Shown piece by piece: positions 1-10,735 of a stretch of DNA of 64,000 bases (its first letter is position 1; the number at the start of each line of letters is the position of its first letter). The notes below the pieces were generated by a model. It saw nothing but the letters and a program-made list of their open reading frames with translations, ran no database searches and had not been told where the DNA came from. Position numbers and translations under genes: made by a program. This DNA is from Meghimatium bilineatum. Its lineage: Eukaryota > Mollusca > Gastropoda > Stylommatophora > Philomycidae. The stretch covers positions 64,633,349 through 64,697,348 of the forward strand of contig CM067322.1 in NCBI GenBank assembly GCA_034231615.1, read 5' to 3'.

Positions 1-395
1 ACTAAATAAATAATTAGAAGTCAAAATTGATGCCTTTGAGATGTGGGTATATAGAAGAATAGGGAGAACATCATAGAAAGAGAAGAAAACACATAAATAG
101 GTGCTAAAAACACTTAATATGAAGAAAGAACTACTAAGAAATAAAGATCAGGCAAATAAAATACTTTGGACACATTAAAAGACATGACACCCTATTGAAG
201 ACCTTACTTGAGGGTAATGTCAAAGGGAAGCGAGCAAGAGGTAGGCAGAGATACAAGTGGGAGAATAACATCACACGATGGACATGTTACAGTCTAGCAG
301 AGTGCATCACCAAGACAAGAGACATGAGATGTTGGAGATACGTTGCAGCCAACCTTCGTTGCAGACACGGCACTTAATGATGATGATGATAGGGG
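1..395 (+). mobile_element. RTE-like LINE ORF2 3' end, decayed, (TGATGA)n tail
   Basis: The conceptual translation gives the C-terminal end of a LINE reverse-transcriptase polyprotein: FEMWVYRR at the left edge, then a FGHIKRHDTL-type block, a basic GKRARGRQRYKWENNI block, and the terminal RDMRCWRYVAANLRCRHGT before a stop near 377. A TGATGATGATGAT tail follows at once. Several frame changes and lesions separate the blocks, so this is a dead fragment cut by the window edge. Family assignment (RTE-like) rests on the motif order and the microsatellite tail and is an inference. Confidence 0.75.
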
Positions 396-1297
396 TTACC
401 ATATGGAGCAAGGATTAACATAGTATCCTAATATTGATACTCGTGCCAGGCAAAGTGATACTCTCTATAGAGAAACAGGGTGCATAAATGAGAAACCTAA
501 ATTCAATTAAAACTATTCTCTTCACCTTTTATTCATTTTTTGCAACCTTCAGAACATTCAAAATCTACGCCTGAGCATAGGCTTTTGTGTAAGTGATTGA
601 CCTTTGATGCAGAGAGACTATGGTACTAACATTAATACCTTCATGCTCGTTTTTACAGTTCACCAGTTCACTACATGAGCACTGTAATATACACTACGAT
701 ATGTATCTGAAGAAATGATACCTTATACGTGATATATTATTGTCAAATAGATCCGGGAACCTTTCTCAAGACATTTATCAAACGTCACATTTTATCCCTA
801 GTGATGTCAGCCATTTACTTCCGTTATGAAAATGAGGTTTACCATCTAAGTCTATGGAATCTGATAGGATAGGATTGTACTCGCACGCGCACTCTACGTT
901 ACTGACCTGTTACGCGCTTATGTCACTTTCAGCGAGTCTTAGATACCTCCATTGTTCTTAAATGTAGGTCATGTGGCAGTAGGTCCAGACAGTACATTTC
1001 TAACAGTGCACAGTTCGGTGAGGTTTATCTATCTATCTATCTATTCACTAAACCTTTTGTTGCCTTTCAAGGTCAGGGGGAAGTTTATTTGACGTAATAA
1101 TTGCGCATACAATAACAATTACAACTGGTTTACTTCCATAATGTCAACATTAGATTAATGTCATCACAAAATGTCATAAATACAAGGGAAAATACTAGGG
1201 GCTCCTATTTTAGCTGGGGGGAAAAGGGAGGGGGGGTGTGTATCGACACAAAAGAGGCTTCAATCTTCCACTAGCAAAAAAATAAACAAGATTAAAA
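396..1297. other. Unassigned AT-rich DNA
   Basis: No coding or repeat family was recognised here. It contains a short (CTAT)n run at about 1026-1044, which resembles the (GATA)n tail of RTE-b elements seen on the opposite strand, and a G-rich stretch at about 1216-1238. Confidence 0.5.
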
Positions 1298-1858
1298 GTG
1301 ATCACTAGTCTTGCATGTACGTACTTTGTGAACATGGGATGAAGTGATCACTAGTTTTGTATGTACTTTGTGAACATGGGATGAAGTGATCACTAGTCTT
1401 GTATGTACTTTGTGAACATGGGATGAAGTGATCACTAGTCTTGTACGTACGTACTTTGTGAGCATGGGATTAAGTGATCACTAGTCTTGTACGTACGTAC
1501 TTTGTGAGCATGGGATGAAGTGATCACTAGTCTTGTACGTACGTACTTTGTGAGCATGGGATGAAGTGATCACTAGTCTTTTACGTACTTTGTGAGCATG
1601 GGATGAAGTGACCACTAGTCTTGTATGTACTTTGTAAACATGGGATGAAGTGATCACTAGTCTTGTATGTACTTTGTGAACATGGGATGAAGTGATCACT
1701 AGTCTTGTATGTACTTTGTGAACATGGGATGAAGTGATCACTAGTCTTGTACGTACGTACTTTGTGAGCATGTGATGAAGTGATCACTAGTCTTGTACGT
1801 ACGTACTTTTGTGAGCATGGGATGAAGTGATCACTAGTCTTGTACGTACGTACTTCCT
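1298..1858. repeat. Minisatellite, 42/46-bp unit, 13 copies
   Basis: The GATCACTAG motif recurs at 1300, 1346, 1388, 1430, 1476, 1522, 1568, 1610 (GACCACTAG), 1652, 1694, 1736, 1782 and 1829. Spacings are 42 or 46-47 bp. The 4-bp difference is the number of GTAC steps in a (GTAC)n-like part of the unit. Each unit also holds the palindromes TGATCA and ACTAGT. The open frames across the array are by-products of the repeat. Confidence 0.95.
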
Positions 1859-1861
1859 GGG

Positions 1862-1925
1862 CATTAAAAGGTAGCAAAGAATAGCGGCACTGTTGCCTAT
1901 TATGTATGTCGTAAGAGAGGACTAA
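1862..1925 (+). mobile_element. SINE-A 5' fragment
   Basis: The sequence GCAAAGAATAGC, then a CATGTCGTAAG-like block followed by a GACTAAG, matches the 5' third of the complete SINE-A at 24.8-25.1 kb. The middle and the 3' end are missing. It sits directly against the minisatellite on its left. Confidence 0.55.
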
Positions 1926-2485
1926 GTAAGTTTGTCCAGCATTTTCCAATGTCATGTTTCGTAGTTCTTTAAAAATCCTGTGTCTGTAGCATTCTTGGTC
2001 TACCTCTTGTTCTCTTTCTTTTGGACTTTTTCGTTTCATGATTAATATTTATAAACCATTGTCTTCGAATGTGTGAAAAATATGTAAGCGTGCGCTTTTT
2101 AAAAAAAAATAATGTTGAGGAGCCCGTCTTTTTCTATGTTCATGTCTTTCCGGGCATCTGTGTTAGTTCGTCTTTTTGTCCATGATATTCTTTTTTTTTA
2201 AAATAACATTTCATTTCAGCTGCCGAAATTTTCTTTCTAATTTCGGATGGCATTGCCCACATCTAACAATCATATGTGGACACTGGAAAAATATAGCGTT
2301 GTAATATTATTCTTATGTAGCCATTTGCTATAAATTATTTTATCTGTGATGTTTTTTGTAGGGCCATTATTTCTCTCTTTCAAATCTCTGCTGAACAATC
2401 TCTTGTTGTCTTGATGGTTGACCCGAAATATTCAAGGATGACATTTTCGAGTTATTCGTTGTCAATGACTATTGTACGTGTGTGT
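1926..2485 (-). mobile_element. LINE ORF2 C-terminal relic
   Basis: On the minus strand the order of blocks is LENVILEYFGSTI, a CSAEI block, FPVSTYDC, AEMKCYFKK, ISWTKRRTNTD and later a basic region with ECYRHRIFKELRNMTLENAG. These correspond to the 'YLGS ... ATYGCE ... EMKCYRR ... SWT' order of LINE proteins downstream of the reverse-transcriptase core. Frameshifts and stops break it. The copy at 39.2-39.8 kb is a close relative. Confidence 0.6.
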
Positions 2486-3139
2486 TCATTTCAATGAACC
2501 CATAGGTTTTATATTGTCGATTGGTCGCGGTGTAAGACCGATGAAAAAGACGTCCTGCGATATTATGCAACTTCTCTTATATTGGCACTATCTTGTAGTA
2601 GCAGAAATAAAATTCGTTCACCTATGATGCGCCACAAATACTGTGGCACCTAATTTCTAATATCCCCCCTCCCAGGTTTACATAAAACCTGTAACAAGAA
2701 CACCATCACAAACTTTTCTGTCATTTCCACACGTATAAACAAATATAAATAGCATATGTCAACAAGTACAAACATTGTCTAAACATAACCAGCGCCCTGG
2801 GCAGATTGTGTAGTCACGTGATTAAATTATTGAGTCGATATTGCTGGAGCATGGTTCAGAACTGTGTACAACCTTTGACCCCGTCCGCTTCAACAAACAT
2901 GGATGAGATAAGGAAATCGGTTTCATAAAGGAATCCATAGAAAAAGGGACTGGATATTGGAAAAGATGGTAATCATTTTTTTAAATTATTTATTAAAAAC
3001 ACGGGGTAATTATAAACATGAACTTTATATCAATGTTAACGAAAAGGTGAGGAGTAACTCAAATAGATCAATCCTGACAAGCCGTGATGTTATAATTGGT
3101 AATCCGTGTTTGTTATTTTTAGTCATTTATTCATCATAA
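2486..3139. other. Unassigned DNA with a purine-tract candidate
   Basis: No gene was recognised. At about 2665-2675 the minus strand reads as a purine tract (GGGAGGGGGGA) of the sort found just before the 3' LTR of LTR retrotransposons, but no second LTR or pol sequence is seen beside it. Confidence 0.4.
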
Positions 3140-3502
3140 CCATTGTATGCCGTGCTGGGTAGAGTAGGAGGTCATTCAACTCCACAACAGTCTATTCCCT
3201 GTACTGTGTCTCAGTTCTACTGTTGTCTCCCATGCTAAATTGTCAAATTATCCAGTATTTTCTTCTTTTGTCGACTCCTTCTCTTTTCTCCTTAATTTTC
3301 CTGTTGCAACATTGTATTCTAAACCTCATCCGGATCATGTCGTGGTCAATAAATGTGTGCTATTTGTTTTTTCTTATGCTGTTAAGTAATATTCTTTTGG
3401 TGTCAGTCTCCCTTACTGCAATCTCATTAGTTTCTTTTTTGGTGTCCGTGGGATTCTCAGCATTCGTCGTTCCAACGATGAACTAATTCGATCCATATAC
3501 GT
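3140..3502 (-). mobile_element. RTE-a-like LINE C-terminal relic
   Basis: The plus-strand sequence lines up with the antisense of the RTE-a 3' end seen at 40.86-41.2 kb: the complement of the terminal '..AMTAYA..HGT' region lies at about 3147-3215, followed by LLNSIRKNK and NAENP-type blocks on the minus strand. The reading frame is broken. It is a short 3' fragment. Confidence 0.5.
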
Positions 3503-4119
3503 TTGTGAGGCTAGCCCACAAACCATTCTACAACCTATTCGACACATCCACCTTGCTCATCTTCTATTCACCATTAACAAATGCAAGGTTGTCTAAACTG
3601 GCATTACCGAAAACACCAGGGAGTTCAGATTTGAAAGAAAACGCATTATTAAAAAGAGAGGACAAAAATAAGGCAAATGATATAAAATGACAAACAAATT
3701 ATCAGCAGCTCAGTAATACTGACAATTTGAAAGACTATACCAAAGCAAAATGTAGATGATAGATAACAAGACAAAGGATCTAAAGTTGTGGAGAAACTTG
3801 ATGCTATAGGTTCAATAAGATAACGCATTAGCAAATATATTGAAATCCTGATTCATATTTGGCACACGCAAGAATATCTTTGTATGTTGCGAGCCACCTA
3901 TAATATGAAACGAGTAGAGAAATCTCCAAAGATAAGAAAGAAAGATTGCATGCTGAAATTAAGAACGACCTGGGCAAACAATGTTCGTCTGACTTGTCAG
4001 CTAAGCCTTATCTTGTAACCTAAGGGAAACTTTACAGATGAGAAACAATCTAACATTCAGGAGCCAACAAGCCAACAGTTTCTAATAATAAACGCATGTC
4101 AAATTATTACATCTAGTGA
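3503..4119. other. Unassigned A-rich DNA
   Basis: There are several short open frames of about 60 codons and no recognised motif. The A-rich bias on the plus strand resembles LINE coding strands in this window, but I cannot place it. Confidence 0.4.
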
Positions 4120-4121
4120 AA

Positions 4122-4425
4122 CATTCATTTTCTTCTTCTTCTTCTTCCTTTTCTTCTGCATTCATTCTCACTTTTGCAGATAAACAGGATGTAGTCCTGG
4201 GAACGGAATGCGATATATTTTGGTTTACAGATTTATATGCCTGAATATATATGTGCCTTTCGGCCTGACACATCCGACTTCAACATGGCTTATGTGGCAT
4301 TTGTAATCTACAGGGGATAAGACAGTCGACTACACCTCGCTACCTCATTGGCTGCCTCTTCTGACATGCATCGAAGTTAAACAGTGTCGCTATTCATTGC
4401 TCTATTTCGCAGGACGCGGGCAAAA
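4122..4425 (-). mobile_element. SINE-A copy, near full length
   Basis: Read on the minus strand, it runs from the GGGAGCAAAG-like 5' part through the CATG..GAAGTCGGATGTGTCAGGCC block to the 3' end with its (GAA)n tail, visible as TTCTTCTTCTTCTTC at about 4130-4145 on the plus strand. It is diverged but all three modules are present. Confidence 0.8.
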
Positions 4426-4599
4426 CATTCATATTTGAACTAACATTTTCACTGATTAAATTTATTTGATTTGTAATTTTTCCTAAAATTGATCAAGAGT
4501 AGCACTTGAAAGGTTATTTAGACACGTACCATATAATAGATTGCATAAGCCGCTATGTGTATAAGTCTAGCATGGTTCTTTTCTATATATTGTTTAAAA

Positions 4600-5231
4600 A
4601 AAATTAACGCAACTTTTTAGAGTTACTTATAAAAGATATTCGCTGATTAAACATCATTCAACCAATCGACTATGTTCACCTGATCATGAACTTCTCGTGG
4701 TTACCTGAAATGTACTCACCTCATGATTCGTGAGGTCATGAAAAAGACCAAGGTCAAAACAACATTTTTGGCAATAAAAGTGTAGTGGCTAGAAGCACCA
4801 CTAATTGCCTTTGAAAAATTTTTCAACAATCTGACTCAGTGGCAAACTGGCCACGCTGTGGAAGGCCCAGAGTCACAAATCCTGCCAAAGAATACTTCAT
4901 ACGGCTACGTCACCTCAGAAATTGATTTGCATCTGTGTCCTCTACAGTCCACTCAATACTAGCAGATCGTCAAATTTCAGCTCAAACAGTCAGGAACCAG
5001 CTGCAAGTTGTTGGTCTTTGGGCTAGAACACCATACATTGGTCCTGTTCTTATGGTCCGATATCGCCAGAACAACTGCAGTGGGCGAACCAGCAACGTTA
5101 ATGGATCGTTGGGAATGACTGGACACGGGTTTCGTTAAGTGATGAATAATTTTTTGCGCTCCAGCGACATGATAAACGTAGAAGAGTTTACCGCAAGGTT
5201 CGTGAGCAGAACAGAGTTGCTGAGATTTCTC
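4600..5231 (+). mobile_element. Tc1-like transposon, 5' part with transposase N-terminus
   Basis: The left end (around TTATAAAAGATATTCGCTGATT) is shared, inverted, with the copy ending near 44.5 kb. The transposase relic has the paired helix-turn-helix features of the IS630/Tc1 superfamily: GRPRVTNPAK, the HLRNRF-like block, ISAQTVRNQL, and WARTPYIGPVL. A degraded first catalytic-Asp region (DESRF-like, then RRRVYR..REQNRVAE) follows before 5231. Stops and frameshifts show it is dead. The C-terminal half resumes at about 6245, after an inserted LINE fragment. Confidence 0.8.
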
Positions 5232-6244
5232 TACATTTCTACTTTTTTTTTCTTTCGTTCACTTGAAACATGTCTATATCTGTAATTCTGTCTCCTGAAT
5301 AAAAAATCAATGTCTTTTGTAGTTCTCACAGTGGCACATAGAGCTTTGATTCCAGTGTTGCTTCCTCTGACCAATATGTCTGCATCAGCGTTTCATATCA
5401 GAACACTCTTGAAATATATGTTCGACACTGTGCTGCCTGTCCACGTGTAAACATGCTTACATACATAAAGTGTTTGGGGCTTTCATAATAACTTGAACAT
5501 CTGTTTTTCTAATGGTAATTTTTTTTTAATGTTTTTTCTTGGTACATCTGATTTGTCTAGGGAACAACTTCTTTAACTAAATTGTCTGCTTTTCCATTTC
5601 CTGGTACTCCACAGTGAGATCCTTTCCACTGCATGGTTACCCTATACTGGCATGACAGTTCATTGGGTAGTTTTTATAAGTCTGTTAGTTTTCCAGACTG
5701 AAGAGCTTGAAGCAATGACCTTGCATCTGTCAGAAATATCACAGGTTGTAAGCCAGGGTTGGAGTTAGCAGTTTTCAGTTTCCCCCTTAATTGTCTGGAT
5801 TTACCTATTGCTGTTCTGGTCGTATCTCTATACTTGTGTGGATATTCTAAACATACACCTGTACCCAGTGATTTCTCGATTCTGTGTGTGCTGAGCCATC
5901 TTTGTATGCTCTGATCCATATATATTGTGGATATTCATCGTCCAGGAAACTGAGGGCGACTGTCCTTTGCTGCACGCTGTTCTGTTTGTCCTCACTCAGT
6001 ATTCGTTTCACGTTGTTAGAATGTATATTGACATTCCATGCCTTTCACTCCAAGGGGTTTGTTCTGGTACAGACCTTAAAGGGCTGTCAACTTCAGGTAG
6101 GTCTGTAAGTTGTCTACGGAGTCGTTAAGCTAGGTGGATAAAGCTGCTTCTTTTAAATTCCATTACTAAATTTTGGGATCGTTTATTCATTGGATGACTA
6201 GACACTGAAACTGTTCTGCTTGTACACCTCCCACATCAGTATAC
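5232..6244 (-). mobile_element. RNase-H-bearing LINE 3' fragment inserted in the Tc1-like element
   Basis: The minus-strand translation contains an RNase H-like segment (FTDGSAQ-like start, a long Lys/Leu region, TVEYQEMEKQT) and a LINE-type C-terminus ending in a block about KTLIFYSGDRITDIDMFQ. The 3' end, near 5232-5280, is GTTTCAAGTGAACGAA followed by an A-rich tail, and it matches the plus-strand copy at 21.69-21.76 kb. Its 5' end is truncated within ORF2. The position between the two halves of a Tc1-like transposase makes it the younger insertion. Confidence 0.65.
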
Positions 6245-6800
6245 CTCCACATGGTGGTGGTGGTGTACTAATGTGGGGGGGGGGACCGATCGACCTCATG
6301 TGAAGAAGTAGCCTGATGCAAATTGAAGGACGCATGAAAGCCAAACTATACGTCACTGAAATTGTTCGTCCTTACGTTTTTCCAATTTTGGCTGTACAGT
6401 GGTCAATTTTTCTGCAGAATTACGCTCTACCTTATGTAGCACAACTCACCACCCAGTTTCTTACTGACAACAACGCTCAGACCATCCCGTGACCAGCCAT
6501 GTCATCATACATTAACCCCATAGAATACTAACAGGCTAAACTCAACACACGACTTCACCAACGAGGCATGGCCCCAGCCAATCTCAGACAGTTGTCTGTT
6601 GCACTGCAGGAAGAGTAGGCAGCCATCCAACAAAAACAGATCCAACAGCTAATGGGATCCATGTCACGAAAATGTTCTCTCAGAGAGGAGGACATATATC
6701 TTACTGAAATGGATGCCTCAGTATAAAAGACCACCCAAAATATAATAAAGAACATTTCATTGTTAATGTCTGAAAGGTTCTTCATGCCAAGGTTGAAAAT
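6245..6800 (+). mobile_element. Tc1-like transposase C-terminal half
   Basis: The translation has a GGG..MVWGG-like block, then GRMKAKLYVTEIVRPYVFP, a DNAQ motif corresponding to the second catalytic Asp region (DNARPH in relatives), and PAMSSYINPIEY, matching the 'PxSPDLNPIEH' region that carries the third acidic residue. RLHQRGMAPANLRQL and LQEE follow. In-frame stops and a poly-G expansion at about 6277-6286 show decay. It completes the element begun at 4600. Confidence 0.8.
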
Positions 6801-6885
6801 TTTAATTCCATAAAATACAATTTTGGTTTCGTTTGAAATTTGGTATCCATTAGCACTGCAATAATGTTGTTTCTTTTCTTTGAAC

Positions 6886-6892
<7 letters not shown>

Positions 6893-6963
<71 letters not shown>
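6893..6963. repeat. (TA)n microsatellite
   Basis: A short (GT)n run followed by about 33 TA dinucleotides in a row. Confidence 0.99.
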
Positions 6964-6965
<2 letters not shown>

Positions 6966-8003
6966 GTCTTTGGAAATGAAATTTTGTAATTATGTAAATA
7001 TTCTCGATAATGAAATTCAGTGGAAACTTGCTACTCTGAAAATTCCCATCTCAGATGTGTTTGCGCAATAATGAGAGTTAAACAGTGTTCACGGAATAGA
7101 TTAAGTAGAAAAACAATGCTAAATTCGTCAATTGGCTCTATTTGATATGAAAACAGTTGTCATGGTCATGATCACGAGTACTGGAGTCAATGAAGCTCAG
7201 CTGTACCATTTCATCAGAAATGATGGTCTTATATTTTACTACGTGCTCTGTCATTATTGCTATTGACAGAAATGAGAACGGTGTAGTCGTTGAGAGCCGT
7301 GGCGAGGAAGTGTTAAGAATAGTTAGTTTTGAATTGGAGGATGACGACGGCATGCAACTCTGATATTTCCATGACAAAGGATGAATTGCGTGCACGGTAA
7401 TGGAATTTCGACACTAATTCGAATTTCGAAAAAAATTGACAATTTATGTGTAGAATTGTGAGGTTCAATACAAGAACTGTCGACGTGTGATAGGAAGTCT
7501 ATTTCCGTCATGTTTCCATATTTTCGCGCGTGTTAAATGTTGGAAAATTATATTTTATCGTTTTAAAAACAATACATCTCGTTCCCTCCCACCAGTTTAT
7601 GGGAACACATGCATAATAACTCGGCTTTTACAAAGAAATATAAGGTAAAGTATGCCTACACATTCAAAAGTAGTTTAAAATCAGTTCACTATAAGTCTGT
7701 TTATGTTTTGTTTGTTTGATCCCCATAAATATCAAGCAATGAAACTATTATTTTATATATTTGTTTGTTTGATCCAAATGAATGGCCAGCGATGAAGATA
7801 TTATTTTATGTTTGTTTTGTTGGAAGAAATACATGGCATACATAGTTGTTTGTCTTGTCCACAAAACTCAAACTAAAACAGTGTTCTACGCATTATGAAA
7901 AAGGTACCCTTAGTGGAAAAGACGAATGTCTTCGCTGTACTCTGGTTTGCTCACATCCGTCGTTCTCGGCACAGCGGCATGGTGCCAGCTAAGTGTTCAA
8001 TAC
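6964..8003. other. Unassigned DNA with a short imperfect duplication
   Basis: No coding signal was recognised. At 7690-7835 a segment of about 60 bp (around TTTGTTTGTTTGATCC ... ATTATTTTATATT) occurs twice to three times with divergence. Confidence 0.5.
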
Positions 8004-8162
8004 GCAACTCCGTAGCTTCAAGAAATAGTCCCCAGTAACCCCAGAAATTCACTTGTAAACAAGGCATCACGATCCGGTATCGAACCATAATTCTTGAGCC
8101 CAACATAAAATGGTTTAGCCCCTACGGCAAGGAAATCCCTGAAATTTCCTACTCAGAGAGAG
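8004..8162 (-). mobile_element. SINE-D copy
   Basis: It shares the CGCAACTCCGTAGCTTC start (plus-strand sense) and a downstream box-B-like GGTATCGAACC with copies at 23.2, 27.3 and 37.2 kb. On the minus strand this is a tRNA-derived SINE head. The copy is diverged and lacks a clear tail. Confidence 0.55.
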
Positions 8163-8351
8163 TATATGTATGCATGTTTGAAGCCATGTACCGTCAATGT
8201 GTAGGCAGGGTTTCAATCCCATAAAAAGTTTACGATCATTAGAAGACATAAATTCTGGCCTAATTGTGACCACACAATTCATACGACTCTATGACTTTAA
8301 TGCAATCAAATGTCATTTAAGAAATATACTTCAATTATGTTATTTGTTATG

Positions 8352-8550
8352 TTAACCGGCTCTGTAGTGACGTAGTACATTGTACGTCTTTGACTGCAAT
8401 AGCACCTGTTCGAATCCCACAGCAGACAAGTGTGCATTCGAACCATTTAGAAAGCAATGACAAACTATTAAACCTATGTTTATTGCCAAGAAAACCACTG
8501 CAGCCAAAAAATGTTGGGTTAATGATTGCGTCCTGAATAGGTTATGCTAC
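8352..8550 (+). mobile_element. SINE-C copy, tRNA-derived
   Basis: It starts with CCGGCTCTGTAG and has a B-box-like TGTTCGAATCCC about 60 bp further on. The body is shared with copies at 31.5, 42.2, 44.6 and 50.1 kb: an ATTCGAACCATTTAGAAAGCAATGAC block, then AACCACTGCAGCC and GCGTCCTGAAT. The best-preserved head is the minus-strand copy at 31.48-31.62 kb. Confidence 0.75.
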
Positions 8551-8739
8551 CATTGTTTTTATTCTGTCCATCTACTAAAGTTTTATGTAGGATGGTATTT
8601 ACGCAGAACACGAAGTAATTAGTTTTACTGCAGTTTCATGTATTGTAAATTGTCTTATATGTGAGATAGGATAAAGGTAGATTAGGGATGAATAAATGTA
8701 CTGTCAGTAATATAATGAATCTAATAACACAATAACACG

Positions 8740-8852
8740 GCATAGGCAAACTAAAAATAAGAAATATAGAATGTTACATCTATTCTAAATTACTTGTATG
8801 GCTCAGATATATGGATGCCGAAAAACGAGAAAAAAATGATGATTTTGAGATG
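8740..8852 (+). mobile_element. RTE-like LINE relic, left part split by D1
   Basis: A LYGSDIWMPKN block followed, after a frameshift, by DDFEM matches the '(A)TYGSETW ... FEMW' region of RTE-like proteins. The sequence stops at ATTTTGAGATG, where D1 begins, and resumes at 9408 with the same bases and a VYKRVGR-like continuation. Confidence 0.65.
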
Positions 8853-9407
8853 TTTGTTTCTTTTTCGTTCGCTCCATTGTAACCATCACGTATATCCGTG
8901 CGATTTCCGCCGGGAGCACGATTATGTTGTGCCACCGTTATGCGCCTTGTAGGCCTAGCACATCCGATTTCGGCATGCCTTGACAATTCGGGTGGGCTAC
9001 CCTTAGCCTGTGACAGCCTCTATATCTGTCTCCAGGCACGCGTAGTGGAGACTCTTCGCCCAGACAATTTTTTGCTCTCGTCTGACTCGAACGAGGTGTT
9101 CCACTGTCTATGAACTTGCCTCGTGTACTCGTAATTGGACGTGCTGTGCCTGTGCCCATTGGGTACTGAACCGTTTCTCATCCGTGAGCCTGGTTCCTTA
9201 AGGGGAAGAACTCAACAGAGGAGTTGGACCCTGGCTCTTTCGCCCTCTTAGCCGAGGTGTCATTCACCGACATCGTGTACCCCTTGTCCAAGTTCGAGTC
9301 TCACACCACGCGTTTGGGAGCAAGGCGTTCTCGAGCTGAGCGTCCTTGTCCCAATAGCGCCTGGGCCCATCAGGTACTGAACCCTTTCTCTCTTCAAGTG
9401 TATTTCC
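8853..9407 (-). mobile_element. Retroposon D1, copy 1
   Basis: This segment of about 555 bp is also present at 57.36-57.9 kb with high identity. On the minus strand it carries a CATGCCGAAATCGGATGTGC block, a GGCGCATAACGG block and a 3' end GGAGCGAACGAAAAAGAAAC, the same module order as SINE-A. It is flanked by an 11-bp direct repeat ATTTTGAGATG (8842-8852 and 9408-9418). Its 5' end is shorter than in copy 2, so it looks 5'-truncated, as expected for target-primed reverse transcription. No convincing protein is encoded. Confidence 0.75.
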
Positions 9408-9685
9408 ATTTTGAGATGTAAGTATATAAAAGAGTAGGGAGAAAATCATGGCAAGAGAAGAGAACATCAGAAGAGGTTCTGGTAACACTGCATATGGAAA
9501 AAAAAATATATGAATGAAAATAAAAATCAAACACACATATAATATTTTGGACATATTAAAAGGCATGATACCTGTTTGAAAATCTTACTTGAAGGTAGAG
9601 TCGACGGAGGAAAGTACTAGGTAGGCAGTGATACAAGGGGATAGGAAACATCATGAGATGGACAGGATATTGTCCGTCAGAGTAT
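9408..9685 (+). mobile_element. RTE-like LINE relic, right part
   Basis: It continues the copy interrupted by D1: FEM-VYKRVGRKSWQEKR, then a FGHIKRHDT-like block, LLEGRVDGG-like sequence and a TRWTGY-type block ending near 9685. It is most like the copy at 1-395, with the same motif spacing. The terminal HGT block and tail are missing because it abuts the Gypsy-like sequence. Confidence 0.7.
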
Positions 9686-10735
9686 ACTCTCCGCCAAACC
9701 AGGCTACGCCCCCAACGTCGTCGCTCGACACTGCCGCTAAGGTGACCTTAGGAGGGGGTCGGGTCCTGCTAGCCGTCGGGGATCGGTATTCCCTTTTGAT
9801 CTCCTTCCGAAGGTGCTGCAAGTGCGCCCTCACCTTCCGCCCTGTTTTCTGGTGTCTGATTGTATATGATGCTGGACCTGTCCTGGCCACTACGGAGTAT
9901 CCTCCCAGCGTAGTTCCAGCTTGGACTCTCTCACATTCTTCATGTAGTACATGCGCGTCCCTACTTCAAACACCTGCGGTCTCATGCCTTTTATTGCGTA
10001 TTTTCTCCGTCTGTCTTCGGACAGCTTGATGTTAGCATGTATCTCCAGGTAGGCCTTGTGCATCACGTGAAGGAGGATCACCAGCCCATCTTCGCTCATG
10101 CACATTCTCCGAGGCTTCAATGTGTTATCTAGGGGAAGTGTGGATTCTCTGCCGTGTAGCAATAAAAAGTGGGGGAGAAGCCGGTACTTTCATAGACATT
10201 CGTTCTGATTTCTTGGCTGACAGGGCCTGATTCAGGTGCGCGTCCCAATTTAGGGGGTCCTTCTTTATCGATTTGGCCAATATGTTCACTAACGTTTAGT
10301 GTTAACGTTTATTCAAGTCGTTTGCTTGAGGCCAGAAAACCGATGTGGTGATATGTTTGATGTGAAGGGTTCTCATTTCGTTCTTAGCGTCCTCAACGGC
10401 CTCTGGAGGTTCTAATGTCCTTGAGTTACCTCCCCCATTTCCCTGGCACAATAGAAGGAGAGGCCTGATTATACCACCAAGCGCTCAGTCGTTCTCATAG
10501 CAAGCTTTGTTTGAACAGGGTTACCACGTGAAGGTGTTGCTTTGCCACGTTTGTGCATGAGCGGCCTTTACGCAAGCAGCTTACTATCAGACCGAACAGT
10601 AGCTTCCGCTATGATTAGCTGCACCTGAATGTGAGAGGTTATGTATTCACGCCACAAAAATCCTTGTATCCTGTAAGCGGGGCGTCCAGCCCATATCTTA
10701 CATATGTGTCCACCCTCGCCTTATTGGGCTAGAGT
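9686..10735 (-). mobile_element. Ty3/Gypsy-like pol relic (integrase region)
   Basis: On the minus strand, the end of the integrase core is visible: a TTSVFWPQAND block, WDAHLNQAL, a GFSP-like site, then HGRESTLPLDNTLKPR. After that come an HKAYLEIHANIKLSEDRRRKYA block and the C-terminal integrase domain VGTRMYYMKN ... WEDTPVVARTGPASYTIRHQ ... RAHLQHLR. This order is typical of Ty3/Gypsy polyproteins. Frameshifts and stops, most in the upper half (10.2-10.7 kb), show decay. No LTR was recognised at either side. GC content is visibly higher than in the surroundings. Confidence 0.8.

Noticed and set aside
6893..6963. (TA)n run as a replication origin or matrix attachment site
   Set aside because: A plain microsatellite explains it. 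Nothing else nearby supports a function.
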